Notes: generated from the sequence alone by a model not told the origin. Shown: positions 46,530-58,845, counted from the first letter of the stretch. The stretch is 64,000 bases of DNA from Amoebophrya sp. A120 (GCA_905178155.1 CAJINV010000003.1:8848179-8912178), one strand, 5' to 3'. Program-made: numbers and translations.

Positions 46530-48955
46530 CTTCTGTTGCTCGGATGCTGGGGCCGTTCTTGCTGTCGCAGTCGTTGTTCTTTGAAACCAGCTTTTCAAGA
46601 AGCTCGAGCAGGTGTAACAAACGGATTAGCGCCCGCCTTCCCCCGTCAGAATTTCATATTTGCTGCTCGTGCTCACCGCAATACTGCATTAGGTACTTAG
46701 CACTACAACACCGTTGGTTGTGGTAATGGTTTGTTACAGTGATATTGCTTTCGCAGCTTTGCCTTCCTAACCGGCCGGCGCAGTAGAAGTAGTTCTAGTA
46801 CTAGTTCCTCGTCTACAATAAAATAAAGTTTTTGCCTTTGCAGCAAGAACTTCAACTTATGTTGACTGCCGGTGCTGTCGAGCTCGAGGCTACAGGGTCC
46901 ACCTCGACGTCAAGATCTAAGATCTTGACGTCCATTGTTGGGCCAAGATCTTAGATCTTAGCCCAACAATACTACCACCCGTAGGCGTAGCTACTCGGCT
47001 GTGATCATGCAGCAGTACTCCTCATCATATTACCTTTATACTTTCCTGCGGTAGCTGCGTGCCTTACCGCTTCGATTCTTTGCGCCAGCACCAGCATTCG
47101 CTACTAGATCACAACCTCCAAACTTTCCCGAGTTCTGAAAATGACGTGGTGGCAGACGCAGTGGCATCAGATGAAACTTAGCGCTCACGTTTGTAGATCG
47201 CAAGTAGAAATGGAACGGCGAAACATCTTTATCTATGCCATCTCGTCTATTTCAACCTCCCTCATATTTCTTTTTTTGCTGTGACCAAGGTCATGTTTAC
47301 CTCGAGACATCCATTCGCTGTCAGATTTTTTTTTTACTTCATGCCGACGAGAACATAGGTCTGGTCGTGCAGTTGATTTTTTGTAGAATACCACAAGAAG
47401 CATACCACATGCAATTATCGTCCGCCGCCCACCTATTGCCTGCGCCGTCTCTCGTCTATGCGACTGAAATGATATGTTGCTGAAAGCTCGTTTGGCGTTT
47501 TTCTCGTTTGCCAACTTTGACGAGGTTCATTTTTTTTAGTGGCTGCATGCAGTATGTGTATGATGCAAATGTCTATTTTACCACGACGAAAGAATGTTCG
47601 TTAGCTTGCTAGGTTTGCAACTATTTCAGAAAAAAGTGAAACACAAGAAACGGAAGTGCTGCATTCTTGACAAAGAAATATTTTTTGAAAGATATATTTA
47701 GTAACTCGGCATAAAAAATCAGAACGACGATGCGATACTGATTGGATTTAAGCAGCGCTCGCCACGCTTTTGTATCCTTATCTTTCTGTATTCTCTTGGA
47801 GACTCTGTTCAATTGATAGCCTGTTTCTGCCTCGCATAGCCCCCGCCCTGGGCCGCGGGACTAGTGCAAATTCTGCAATGCAATATTTACAAGAGAAAGC
47901 GCCGCCGTGGGTGCACTTTTCACTATTCAATAAATGCGATACGCAAGGACTACGTCAAGTAAAACTAGAACCACCACCAGGACGAGCCTGGGACTTTTGT
48001 TTTGTTTGCGCGTGTGCACGTCTCTGGAAAAATCACGTAAGTACGCTACTTTCTCGTAAAAGGCGAATAATCGTAAAGGTAATAATTGAGCTCGTCTTTA
48101 TAGTAAAGAGTAATCGTAAATGCGCACAGTGCTCTTCGACGCAGCGTCCTGATATACTCATTTTTCAGTGCGGTTGAAGGTGCGCTTGAGTGAGTGAGTT
48201 TTGTATGTATTCGTAGTATTGATTGGAGGTGGCTATGGCTCACCTCCTCAACCACCCATACGCCACCGCTTTTTTGCTTTCCGACACGGCTCCGGATGCG
48301 CTTGTCGCTTTCGCGGAATTGTCTACGAAGGATACTTGCTTCTGCTTTCGCTGTCGCGAGCTCATGTTGCTATTGGAACTGGCTGGTGCGGGATAGTAAA
48401 GCAACGGCTGCTTGTATCCAGGGAATAACAAAGATGCGAGTGCGATCGCAAAAGGAAAAGTCAATCTTCTAGAAACACCTGAATCATGACACATGTTGAC
48501 GCAAAAATAGCAATAAGCCTCTGGACCTGCTGGTAGTCGTGAAATCGTGAATATTTGCGAGTTTCTTTTGTACGCAGTGATAGCTGTATGCAACTGCATG
48601 TGCATCTACTTGTTCTATTATAATGCATGATTGACTTAACAAGACGACAGCATCGATGGACGTTATCCATTTCGTATCTGGCCGGTGCGCTGTCGCTGCT
48701 CCTCCTCGCTGGCATCCCAAGAGAGCGTTTCGCGCGCGTCCTCCTCCAATATCGGCGCCATCTGGAGTCGATTCAATCAGAACATCAAGTGTGAGCACTG
48801 AGCATCTTCAAGCTACCACCTGTTATCTCTCAACACGACCAAAAAGCAATCACTCATTTCTGCATTGCTATGACTATGGATACTAGTCTTGATGACAAGA
48901 CCATACATCTTGTTTTTACTTCGACTGTTTGTGTTTTTGTGGTGACGCCCAACTT
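46530..48955. other. 2.4 kb intergenic region with twin hairpins
   Basis: No exon chain was identified. The distinctive content is the pair of adjacent palindromes at 46906-46970. Open frames at about 47770-48177 and 48194-48472 on the plus strand, and 48240-48798 on the minus strand, are short and lack splice or family support. Confidence 0.45.
46906..46970. repeat. two adjacent palindromes sharing an AAGATCT core
   Basis: 46906-46932 has arms GACGTCAAGATCT/AGATCTTGACGTC around one base. 46934-46970 has arms ATTGTTGGGCCAAGATCT and its complement with one mismatch. They are separated by a single base and share AAGATCT...AGATCTT. Confidence 0.9.
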
Positions 48956-48962
48956 CATCTTG

Positions 48963-51900
48963 TTACTCGGGTACAGGTATTTCAAAACTGTATCTTACCC
49001 TGGCGCCCCGGGTTGGAACTTGTTCCGAAGAGCTGGAGGAGTCTTCCGCTTCGGCGGTGCCTTCTAACGACTTGGGTTCCACCTCCGCAGCACCAGGCGC
49101 CGCTTCTGTGTCAGCACCCCCAGAGATCTGACTGACGCCGCGGCTACTGCGGCCTCCTTGATTCACTCGCATGGGCCCCTCGTCACCAGTATCTCGCCGA
49201 GCGACAAAGCGCTTTTTCGGTCCGGACGAATCCTCGCTCGCGGCCTCACGAACAGTGGCAGCGCTCCCGTCGTTTCCAGCGTTTTCGCTTGCGGCGCCAC
49301 CGAAGGGTTTCCCTGTGCCGGACTCTTCACCTGCGGGGTTTCCGTCTTCGCCAGCTTCCTCAGCGGGATCTCCGCTTTCCCCTTCTCCCCTAGGTGGTTT
49401 CGGCGCCGCCGGGTCAGAAATTTGATCTGTAGAAATCATGATGAATATTATTGAGCCGCTCCGTCTTGCACTGATGAAATCGCAACCGCTCGACACTTTC
49501 ATTTTTTTTTATTTTGCCGAGGTCGTCCTCGTGAAGGCGATGAAGGTCTTAAGCTATCCCGCCACGACTGTAACTGTTCTTGATCTTCATGCACCACGAA
49601 AAGGCAGACGCCGCAGTTAATGCACGACGTACCAGGAGGCAGCCCTGTTTTCGACTGCACTGCGGTCGGAAACAGCAAGAGCAGTGCGATAATGAAGAGC
49701 AGCGCGATGCCTACGCTGAGCAGCAACAGGACGAGTGGATTTATGCTGTTTGCTTGCGAACTTGCAAGCGGTTGCATCATTGCGAAAATGACCCCACATC
49801 CCCAGCAGAGCAAGATTTTCCTTTTTTTCATGTTTCAGAACGATAAAGCTTTTTTTGTTTCTACAAGCAAGCCAGGTCATGGATCACGTTATTTTCCCAT
49901 CTCACTAAGATGTTGACGTTGATGTTCCCTATCTTGTTCACACTGCCGTTACCAATTCAAGAAAAAGTCTTTGCTCGTGGAGAGACGAGACCATAATCAT
50001 GCGGATAGCTTCGGCGGAAATCGTTCCCTGTGCAAAGCAGTCTGGCACTGAGCACTGCTCGCTTTCCAACAAATCAGGATCAATATCGAAGGAAAATCCT
50101 CAACATCAGTCCAGAAGTCAAACCATATTTTTGGCTGCGACGCCGAGACAACGCACTGAATAGCTTTTTAGCTGGCTCCGTAGTAGGGAATCAATGAAAT
50201 GAGCACAGAGGTCCACCACCTCGACATAAATGTACATCTTATCAAAACTTTTCCGATTCGCAATCTGACACCTGTTCGCATCGTTTTTCGTCCTCAGCAA
50301 TACAACGCTTCCAAGCTTGTTGCTAGTACGTGCTTTTATTCATATTTTTAGCCATGAACATGATGGTGCAGAAGTTGCCCTCTTCGTCTACTTCATGTTT
50401 GTTTGTTTTCTTGACTCAAACCGATTTGACCTCGGTAGCAGGCCGCTCCCTCGTTTTGCGGTGCCGTTACCATCGTTCGGCGTCTGCTACGTACACTTTC
50501 GCCGCATGTTGCACTACACAAACCCCAGGTGGACCATTGCGAGACTTCGCAATTCGTAGCTGTGATTTTTTCGATCCATTTTTTTCGCACAAGCACCTAG
50601 TCAGAAAACAAAATGCAAAAGAGTAACATAATATCAAAACTATCGCAACATGTTACAAACGGCGCGCCCGTTACCGCCCCGAGACCCGAGAACGAGACCC
50701 GGGCGAACCCAAAACGAGGCCAAGCTTACCGCTTTTTGGTATTCGCGCGCCGACAACGTCGCGGCCGGGGGCTGTGTGCTGTTGTTCTACTTCATGCTGC
50801 CGGCGCGTGGTCTCTGCAGCCGCCTCCGAAACACTAGCGCGCCCCATTTAATTTTCCCCATATTGGGGCATGGGCCGCGGGCGTATAGATTCGCAGGCAG
50901 CGCGCCACATGGCTCAAGTTTTGAGCCGCATCGGACTGCGACCAGACAGACAACACCCACCCTAGTCAATGGCCACGCCAGAGCCCGTCTACCGGATGCC
51001 CGCCAGGGAGGCGCCGCTATCTGTCCAACATGAGGCCTCGTGCCTGCTGGCGCAAATTGGCCCCGTGCCTCTGTTGCAGACAGAGGACCAGGCAGAACGA
51101 TCAGAAAACGCGCAGGCCAAAACGAAGCCGGGACGGGGCCAAAACGAAGCCAAAACGAAGCCAAAGCCATCCAAAAAAAAGACGGCCAACCCTTTCAACT
51201 TTTTGCCAGAAAGCAAAGGCCCAGAATCAGACCGCGGGGCCTCGTTTTGGCCTCGTTTGGGCCTCGTTTTGGCGTCGCTTCCACGAGGGCACGGCAAAGC
51301 GAGCCGGGCGGCGACCAAAGTGCCGAATTTTCCGCGTTCCCCTTCCAGACGCGAAACGCACTTGCCTGGCCTCGTTTTGGCTTCGTTTTGGCCTCGTTTT
51401 GGCTTCGTTTTGGCCTCGGTTTTTTTGCCCTTTGGCTTCGTTTTGGCCTCGTTTTGGCTTCGGTTTTCCGGCAATGCCGACCAGGGGTGGTCGCGTGTAC
51501 ATATCTACTGGACCAGAGTGCGCCCATACCCATTTGAATATCGCAGGCACTGCGCGGGGCATTGGGGCTTCGCATAGTAGCCAAAGGCAAGACGAAGGCG
51601 GCGCCCCCTGGGCATCCATGTGGGAAGCGCATAGCCCCGCGACGGCCAAAGCTTTTTGCGTTTCTTTGTAATGCCATGCGGCTCAAAAATTGAGCCCGGC
51701 GGCACGCTGCGTCGCAGGCTCTCCCGTATGCGTAACGCGACGCGCCCGGGCCCAAAGCGCGCACAACACAAATGGCGCCCCGGCTTACATGCAGCAGAAG
51801 CCCCAAAGGCTGGGGGCCCTGCAAACGCCTCGGCCGACCACTATGGGAAAACTTGCCGACGTTTTGCGCTGGCAGAGGTGGGCCCTTGTAAAAGCTGCCC

Positions 51901-53760
51901 GACTGGCTTCGTTTTGGCTTCGTCCTGGTCTCGTTATCGTGCGAGGACGGTAACGTGGGTCGCCGTTTGTAAACATGCAACAGCAGTCGAGTGGTGTGGT
52001 GCCCGCTTCTTTCCTCTTTTTGAGGCGAGCGTCGCTGCAGCACAAGTCGAAGACACAACAAATACTTGAAGTACCGCATTCTTCTGGCTTACAGGGCTTC
52101 GACTGCACCAAAGATGGACAAGACACAACAAATACTTCTTGAAGTACCGCATTCTTCCGGCTTACAGGGCTTCGACTGCACCAAAGATGGACACTCTGCG
52201 CCGGTCGGTCCTGGACCCTTAAGCACATCGCGGCGCCGATATCCGAGAGAAAACTTCTACCCCCGGTTTTTACAAAACATGAAGGACGCACTTTTTCGCG
52301 CTTTGTGTCTGTACTCTCAGCATCAACAGCGACAGATGCACGGTCACCATTTGTTGGAATGAGAGATCATTTGTTCCAATTTTTTTCTGGCTGAGGTGTA
52401 AGTACTTTTCTCTTGGATAACCGGGTGCATTCGCACATCTGGTTGCACGGTGACCAGTCAGTCCACTGCGAAACTTCGCAATGCGCGGCTGTAGACGAGG
52501 TTCATATTTCTTTGTTTATGTTTTGCAGAATGCGCCACACACTGTTGTCAATCCACCAGCTTTGGGTGCCTGAGCACGTGTCTCGTCAAAAGGTGCAGGT
52601 GCGATAGACATTCGACGCCTCTCTGGATGTACGAACATGAATCTGATATCTAGTATGCGAGTGGAGAATATATAATGCTCGGTGACGTATAGAATTTTTT
52701 GTTTCACGCCATGCTACTAGTCGAAAGCGGTACCGCACTCTGACTGCGCCGGGCAGGCCTCCGTCTGCGTCAAGGACGGACAGTCCCCGGTATCGACCCC
52801 GACAATAGCACGCGTTCGGGTGTGCGCTGCGGAGCCGCAGGTGGCACTGCAGTCCCCCCACTCGGCCCACTCGCTCACGTCACAGTTTCCACGATCCAAG
52901 TGCAGAGCGCCAGTTGGAGAGCTCATCAGCGAGCCGCAAGAGAGCATGTAGCGTATGAGTCTCGACGACGGCCTGATCTGCTGGACCAAACCAGAATGCG
53001 TCGCAGTACGAAGGCGGCGCCCGACAGGTCGTGACGCCCTTCTTTTTCTTGTGGACGAAAACGCCCCACGAGCGGCTGGCGGCGTACGCGTATTTCCCTG
53101 CTGTCGTGATAGTAGCCCGCCGATTATATGATCCAAATCGGCACCGGTGCTGCATATTTGCCTTGTCGCGGACGCATTGCCACTGCAGCTCAGTGCTGGA
53201 GAAAATCGCATTTCGTCGCTGTCGACAAATTTGATGTTCGGTCTAGTTGGTTGCGCTTGCGTAGCAGGAAGGACTTTAATATTTTGTGATTTTGGCAAGC
53301 TGCCGATGAAGATTTTCTTCCTACTCGTCGCGGAGCGAGAGACAAACGCAGAAGAGGAACTAGGGTCGATCTTCGCTTGGCGGGACAGACCCGGAACCCG
53401 AATCTGTGGCCGCTTGCACACCAGAAGAACTCGACACATCGGTGTCGCGTTTGATGTCTCCTTCGTGTTTATGTTGTTGCCGCGCCGTTGTAGTGGTGTG
53501 GGGCGGCGCGTCTTGACTTGTAACATCCGCCTCCTCGCCAATCGGGCGGCTGCGGAAGTACTGGACCTCCACAATGAGGTGGATGATCTGGTCAACATAC
53601 TCGCGGTCATGTTCGCCTTCACTCCGTGTCTTTTGTTCTCACGTTCGGAATGGACTGTAAAGGAGTGGCTGGACGACAGGAAGGAGGGCCCGCTCCCGCC
53701 GAATTCCATTCGTGAAATAGTCGCGGCCTCCTCATCGTCTTGCTTCTTCTTCACCTCCAT
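48963..53760 (-). CDS. TSP1-repeat single-pass membrane protein (adhesin-like)
   Basis: Three thrombospondin type-1 repeats. TSR1, ending at 52734: NCDVSEWAEWGDCSATCG. TSR2, exon 52488-52422: HCEVSQWTDWSPCNQMCE, continued near 52240-52148 by DVLKGPGPTGAECPSLVQSK. TSR3, exons 50559-50431 and 50098-49992: NCEVSQWSTWGLCSATCG, then LLESEQCSVPDC. Joins TGCG|GTACCG to TCTACAG|CC, and TGCG|GTACTT to ATCACAG|CT, are in phase 1. Then comes a transmembrane helix near 49760-49680 (LLLLSVGIALLFIIALLLLF), a Cys-containing juxtamembrane part and an acidic Gly/Ser tail ending FEIPVPE at 48963. WxxW motifs (C-mannosylation) are in all three repeats; CSxTCG (O-fucosylation) only in 1 and 3. Extracellular TSRs plus one helix resemble TRAP-type adhesins of alveolate parasites. 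The 5' part (53760-52900) has competing frames and the start is uncertain. Confidence 0.75.
50669..51955. mobile_element. 1.29 kb near-palindromic (foldback) GC-rich element in an intron
   Basis: Ends CGTTACCG...AACGAGACC.GG.CGA..CCAAAACGA at 50669 and the inverted equivalent ending at 51955. Similarity continues inward: TTTGAGCCGCAT-type blocks at about 50915 and 51685 are inverted, and AACGAAGCCAAAACG repeats near 51120-51165 are inverted relative to GGCTTCGTTTTGG repeats at 51365-51470. Thus most of the element is an imperfect inverted repeat with arms near 600 bp. No transposase-like frame. It sits between the TSR2 and TSR3 exons. Confidence 0.75.
52051..52193. repeat. tandem duplication of a TSP1 exon end
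   Basis: A 70-73 bp unit is present twice (52051-52120 and 52121-52193), differing by a CTT and one base. On the minus strand each unit encodes CPSLVQSKPCKPEECG followed by the same GTACTTCAAG donor. Either donor could be used. Confidence 0.85.
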
Positions 53761-53764
53761 AGTT

Positions 53765-54690
53765 CTTGTCCGATACCGATTGAATCTATGACATTATCAT
53801 CAAGAACGACTGTGGTCGTCTCCTGCTCACGACAAAAACGACCTTGTTCATGAGGCGGGATTGCATTTCTTAGTATTCATGCCGACTTTGTGACCGTGTT
53901 TGCCGCTATTGGCTTTGATTCTTGCACTGACTCCGTAAGCTGCTCTTCTCGTACTCGTCACCAGCACTCTAGTTTGATGCCCTTCCCCAGCAAGCTAGTT
54001 TGCTCTCTTCCTGCTCTCTGAGATCCAGAATTGCTAAAGTCAGCAAGTAGTCGGCTGCGTGGCCTTCACTAGGTTCTCTTTAAACCACTTACTTGCTCCT
54101 GTGCTTGTGCAGCCCCACTCCTAGGTCGAGAAGTTTGTTAGTGTTCCTGTGCTCGAAGATTTTCTTGCAATTATTATGTGCACAGTGTCGCCCGACGCCT
54201 AAATTTTTTGAACGACTACGCGCATGTCGTAGTAAATTTTCCCTTGAAATCACTAGGTGCGAAATTGGCATTCCTGCAGGTCGTATTCGCTCACGTGTGT
54301 GTGCGCCTGCGCGTGTGTGTGTAATATGATTGAACAATGCGCCCGACCAGCGATTCAGCTATCCCCTTCCCCATCGTGGTGGTTCCGTCAGTCGCGCAAT
54401 AATTGCTGCTCCTCTACAGTTACAGACGCACAAAATCTTCCGTGCCGTAATAATTTCACTATCGTCATTTTTTGCACCAAAAAAAATTCCGGGCGGAGGC
54501 TTTTATTTTACAAATACGAATACCGGGGGAGCCGGTGTTTTCTTTCTTCTTGGTCATAAAAATACATTATATCGTACGGCGAAGTAGTGAAACTTGTTGT
54601 TACTGGGTCGTTGTAAGTAAGTACATTGATTTACAACTCGAGACGGAGCACATATCGGCGCCTGTAGTATGTTACTCACCATACACATTT
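53765..54690. other. spacer between TSP1 and coiled-coil genes
   Basis: No convincing exon. TG-rich string near 54295-54325 (GTGTGTGTGCGCCTGCG...). It may contain the TSP1 gene's missing 5' exon, such as one with a signal peptide, but none could be identified. Confidence 0.4.
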
Positions 54691-54695
54691 ATATT

Positions 54696-56871
54696 TCAAG
54701 ATAGGACGTCGACTGCCGAGTTTGGCGTCCCCGTAGTCACCTCCATGTCCATGCAGCTGGTAACATTTGTCCCACCTCCTGCCGGAGGCGCGTCAATAGA
54801 CTCACCCCCTCCCCCGTCAGGGGCGGCCTCTTGCTGCTGTGCAGCTCCACTTTCGTTTGCACCCGTCACGACGAGTGCAGGAGCAGGACCCGCACTATGT
54901 GCTGCCGCTTCAAGGACTGGCATCGACATAGATTCCTTTTGTTCTAGCTCTAAAGATGCTGCTGGTTCGACTTCTACACCGGCACTGATGGCCGGATTGC
55001 TATTTTTCCTCCGTGCAGCAGCTGCGGTTGCAGGAGTGTCGCCGTCGACTACATCACCTGCGTCAAGAGATGAACCCGGAGCAGCCTGGTCTTTCGTTTC
55101 GTTATCATCATCATCTACGTAGGTAGATGCGAAGGGCAGTGGTGGTGATCCCATGTCTTCATCTTGTGGTCCTGCTTCCTTCGCCACTCGGCCAGCGTGT
55201 TGGCTGTTGTTTTCCGCCGCACTTGTTCCCGGTGCTCCCGCTGGCGTCGAGAGAAAAGGAACTACCTCGGCGCCAAGCGAGGAGCTGTGTTTAAGCTGCT
55301 TTCGCAGAGACAGCGCCTCGTGCTCCAAGTTTTCCAGGGCGCGTATCAGATGTCCGATCCGATCTTCCTCGACCATGCGACTGCGGGCGTGCAGGGTCCG
55401 TATGATAGGGAACAACTTCCAGAATCCTCTACTTGCCGCCCTCACTTGTAGTGCAAAGGACCGACCACACTGACAGTGTGACACTGTTCCGAGTCCCTAT
55501 ACATAGATCGTCATCGTACTGTGGCTGCGCTGCCATTATTTAATATGCGTTCTATCTTCACTTTCGCTAGTTGCACTCATAAAAAGCGTTGCCTTTGCGT
55601 CACGATGTGGATACTTTTCTTTCCTAAAGTTGTAGCACAGCACAACTACAATTCGGATTATGGTGCTCGCTTAGGTTTATTAGGCAGGAGGTGGCTAGTA
55701 CTTCTTGATGAGGCGTGTTGGCGTTTGCGTTGGTATGGACGAACACGTTGTTCATGTACAAATGAGGGGCAAGAAGGGACGAAAAACGACCTTGACCACT
55801 AGCATATTCCACAAGGCGTCCTCGACCTGGCGAAATTGGGTCTCGTCCCCGAGAAAGTACCTTTCCCGAGGCACCACGTTGCCTGGTCTGACAAACGATC
55901 CAAGTCCTCCACCGCCGCCTCGAGAATGCGACGCCCGAGATCGAGGCCGCTCCGGGAAAGCATTCGGCTCTAGGACCGGCGGCAGCACCCCCTGAGACCG
56001 AGCCTGGTCCTGATAATTTTAATAGTAGAAAACATATCAATCTTCGGTGATGCAGCTGCATAAGGTTGGGGTCACGACCGAGGAGGATCATCTCAATCTT
56101 CTCTGCATAGACAGTGATACAGAGGGAAATCACTAGGTGGGCCACTTCGTTCCTCTGCAGAAATCGCAATACAAACATCAACATGAAGATGAACATGAAG
56201 ATGAAAGTGAAACATGAGAGCGAAAAAATAAAGCGCGAGCGCCGGCATTTTTACTGTTCTATAGAGACTTCGCATGCCGATTACGACCCTGTGTGAGTAC
56301 CTGCAACTCTAGAATATGTGCTCGAAGAGAATGGGTAGCAGTCATGGTGCCCTTCACGCGACTGCTTGCGCGGGACCCAGGTCTGGAAGATAACGCCCGC
56401 GACTTTGGGCGAGGCATGTCCATCGCACGCGTTAGCAACTCCGCATTCAATGTCTGCAATGCGGAGACCTCGTTCTCTGCTGTGTTGGCACGGACCCGGT
56501 ATGCGCTTACCTGGCAAGAAATAAAAACAAACTATGGTAGCGCACACGACGAGCACCACATATGATAAAAAATCAAAATAAAACGCTGTATTTGTATATT
56601 CAGCGCCCTCTGATGGAATAGCCAAAAGAAGCACTTAAAGCTTCAAAAATCCGCTGAATTTTGCTGTTACTTTTTAGCTTAAGTAGCTGCTTCGCACCTT
56701 TCTGGCCATTGTCTGATTGCTTTGAATCAGCGACTCGATCTGCCGCTCCTGATCTCGGAAATGGTCCAACATTGTTGCATCACTTTTGGATTTCTCGCCT
56801 CGGTAGCCGCCTGCACCACCCCCAAGCGAAAACTGTCGCCGACCGCGACCAGCATCGAAGGCTGCAACCAT
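54696..56871 (-). CDS. coiled-coil protein, complete four-exon model (458 residues)
   Basis: Exons 56871-56698, 56510-56301, 56009-55791 and 55469-54696; all junctions are phase 0, with donors AAG|GTGCGA, CAG|GTACTC and AAG|GTCGTT and acceptors CTTGCCAG, AATTATCAG and ACTGTCAG. Starts MVAAFDAGRGRRQFSLGGG, then a heptad-like stretch through exons one and two (HFRDQERQIESLIQSNQTMA; AENEVSALQTLNAELLTRA), an Arg/Ser string (RPKSRALSSRPGSRASSR) and a Gly-rich turn with RYFLGDETQFRQVEDALWNM. The last exon has a second coiled coil (LIRALENLEHEALSLRKQL) and an acidic Ala/Gly tail ending SAVDVLS. Looks like a cytoskeletal or scaffold protein; no family recognised. It is the cleanest gene model in the window. 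Confidence 0.78.
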
Positions 56872-57506
56872 TTCTAGAGGAAAATAGCAGACTAGTACTG
56901 ATATAATAAACCAAAACGAACCTCGTCGAAGAGAAGAAAACACGAATCAAAAAAGAAAACGAATTTTTATTCTCGGACGAAGCTATCAACTACCACAACC
57001 ACGACTACGTTCGAGATTTCCTAACAATTGAGTGATTTCTGGAAGCTGCGTTTCGACATTTCCATACGTTCTTTTGCGGAGTGAAATTCAAAAATGCTCT
57101 TGCAGCCGATGCTCGTCTTCATGAAATCGAATACTTAAATTCATCCACTTCCGATGCTCTCGGATCTTCTTCTTCACTCGAAGCAGATTAACAAGTCGAA
57201 GCCAAAGCACATGCACAGTGTGGAAATAGAACAATTGGAACTCCTCGTCCGTGCGGCCACTCCTTTATTCCTTTTGCGTTTGCCTTTCGCCGACATGAAA
57301 TGTTTCATAAACAAAAACTCGCCAGCACTCACTGCACTGGTGGAGATCGTCATTTACTTTGACGTTACGCTTTGTTCCAAGTCCAAGTTCCGATGATTTT
57401 TGAGTATTTCCTCTTGCTCTAGCCCTTCCGTGCTGACAACCGCGAACACCTCTCCTGGCTCGCTCATCAATGAAATCGAACTCTCACTCTGTGGTTTCGA
57501 TTGCGG

Positions 57507-57542
57507 TTCTTAGGGTCGTATTCTTTGACTTTTCACCATTCC
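57507..57542 (+). repeat. second copy of a 36-bp dispersed sequence
   Basis: TTCTTAGGGTCGTATTCTTT then GACTTTTCACCATTCC, matching 38147-38182 in the same orientation. No flanking direct repeat is obvious here. Confidence 0.85.
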
Positions 57543-58518
57543 TACACTCATTTGTCACCTCGCAACGAGATAAGTTCGAAGCTTTACGATCTTCGTCCCT
57601 CCTCAAAATTTTCGGTAGGGGGCAAGCGAGGTAGGAAGGCCGTGGTGCATTCTGCTGGCCAACACCTAGTACGACGACACAAATCTCAGCTGCTCTCAAC
57701 CAACAGACCACATGCAGTTTTGTAAGTACGTGCCGCTTTTACGAACGTCTGATTCGTTGCCCTTGGCTCAGAAACAAGAAAATGAAAATCGAACGAGACT
57801 CCGAAGTAGATGCGTTTAGGAGAGACGCGATTGAATACTAGTGTCCTTGTGCTAGTCTCTCCCAGTTCTCCCAGTTAAAAGTACTGCCACATTTTTGGTG
57901 TGCGTTTCGGTTTCTGGTTGCCCTTTTCTGAGTCCTTTCATACTGCTCTTGCGTCACTGACAACACAACATAATTGTTCTCCGCGTATTAGTATTTTCAA
58001 TCCTGAAAATCGCAACCTCAAGCGACGAGTCAGTTTCGATTACGGCTCCGTGCCTGTAATCATCGCCGGACAGGACTAGAAAACTAACAGCACAAGGCAT
58101 GGCAATACAATAACAATACGGAAACGAATGATAAATATCAAACATGATGATCCTGAACAGGCAGAGATTGAAAGAGAAACTGAAACAGACATAAAACATG
58201 AAAATGTGAAAGTAAAATTAGATCATACGGATAGCAAAATAGATGACAGCAAGTGCCTGCAGAAAGCTTCTCCTGCTCGTTAGCTTCATGCATGATGGTG
58301 ATGCGATCGATGGAACACGATTTACTTACTTAGTTGATAAAAATCGATTGTACTTTTGCGTTGAAAATTGTGGAAAATCAGACGCGTGGTGACACTAGTG
58401 GAACGAGACAGAGTGCTTCTACTCAGCATCATAGAGAAAACGTGCGAAAAAACCTATCCGAAGCTGTGTCGGGGGACACATCTCCATCTCGTTCCCGGGG
58501 GATAAATTATGCTAGTCT

Positions 58519-58845
58519 TTATTTTGGGTTTTGATAACATGACGTCAAAAGTTGTCCATGACTCGATGCATAGCATGTTTCTCCTATATGTCGCAATCTA
58601 TCACGGGGCTGTAACCGGTGTAGAAATGAAAGCACGAGTAGCAACATTGCGCTGCAGATGACACCGCTAATGCCTACACATTGAGGACCACACCAACATG
58701 GTAAAAAATCATGCGGCTGCGCACATCCTTGCTTTTGGCAATTGCCCTTCAATTCATAGGAGGACAGCGACCTCTGCGCGACCACGCGACTTGATGGAAC
58801 TGACAAACCACTTTTATTGATCGACTGAGATGACGCAGGATTCAT
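58519..58845 (-). CDS. possible small Cys-rich membrane protein
   Basis: ATG-started frame of 108 residues. The N-terminal half is Ser-rich, then a Cys cluster (CQKQGCAQPHDFLPCWCGPQ), a hydrophobic helix (ISGVICSAMLLLVLSFL) and a short basic tail. The topology is coherent for a tiny surface protein, but it has no family likeness and no splice evidence. Confidence 0.35.
   Translation of the reverse strand: MNPASSQSINKSGLSVPSSRVVAQRSLSSYELKGNCQKQGCAQPHDFLPCWCGPQCVGISGVICSAMLLLVLSFLHRLQPRDRLRHIGETCYASSHGQLLTSCYQNPK

Noticed and set aside
50905-50925. Possible dinoflagellate spliced-leader relic (ATGGCTCAAG)
   Set aside because: Only a short 3' portion resembles the leader and it belongs to the inverted arms of the foldback element.
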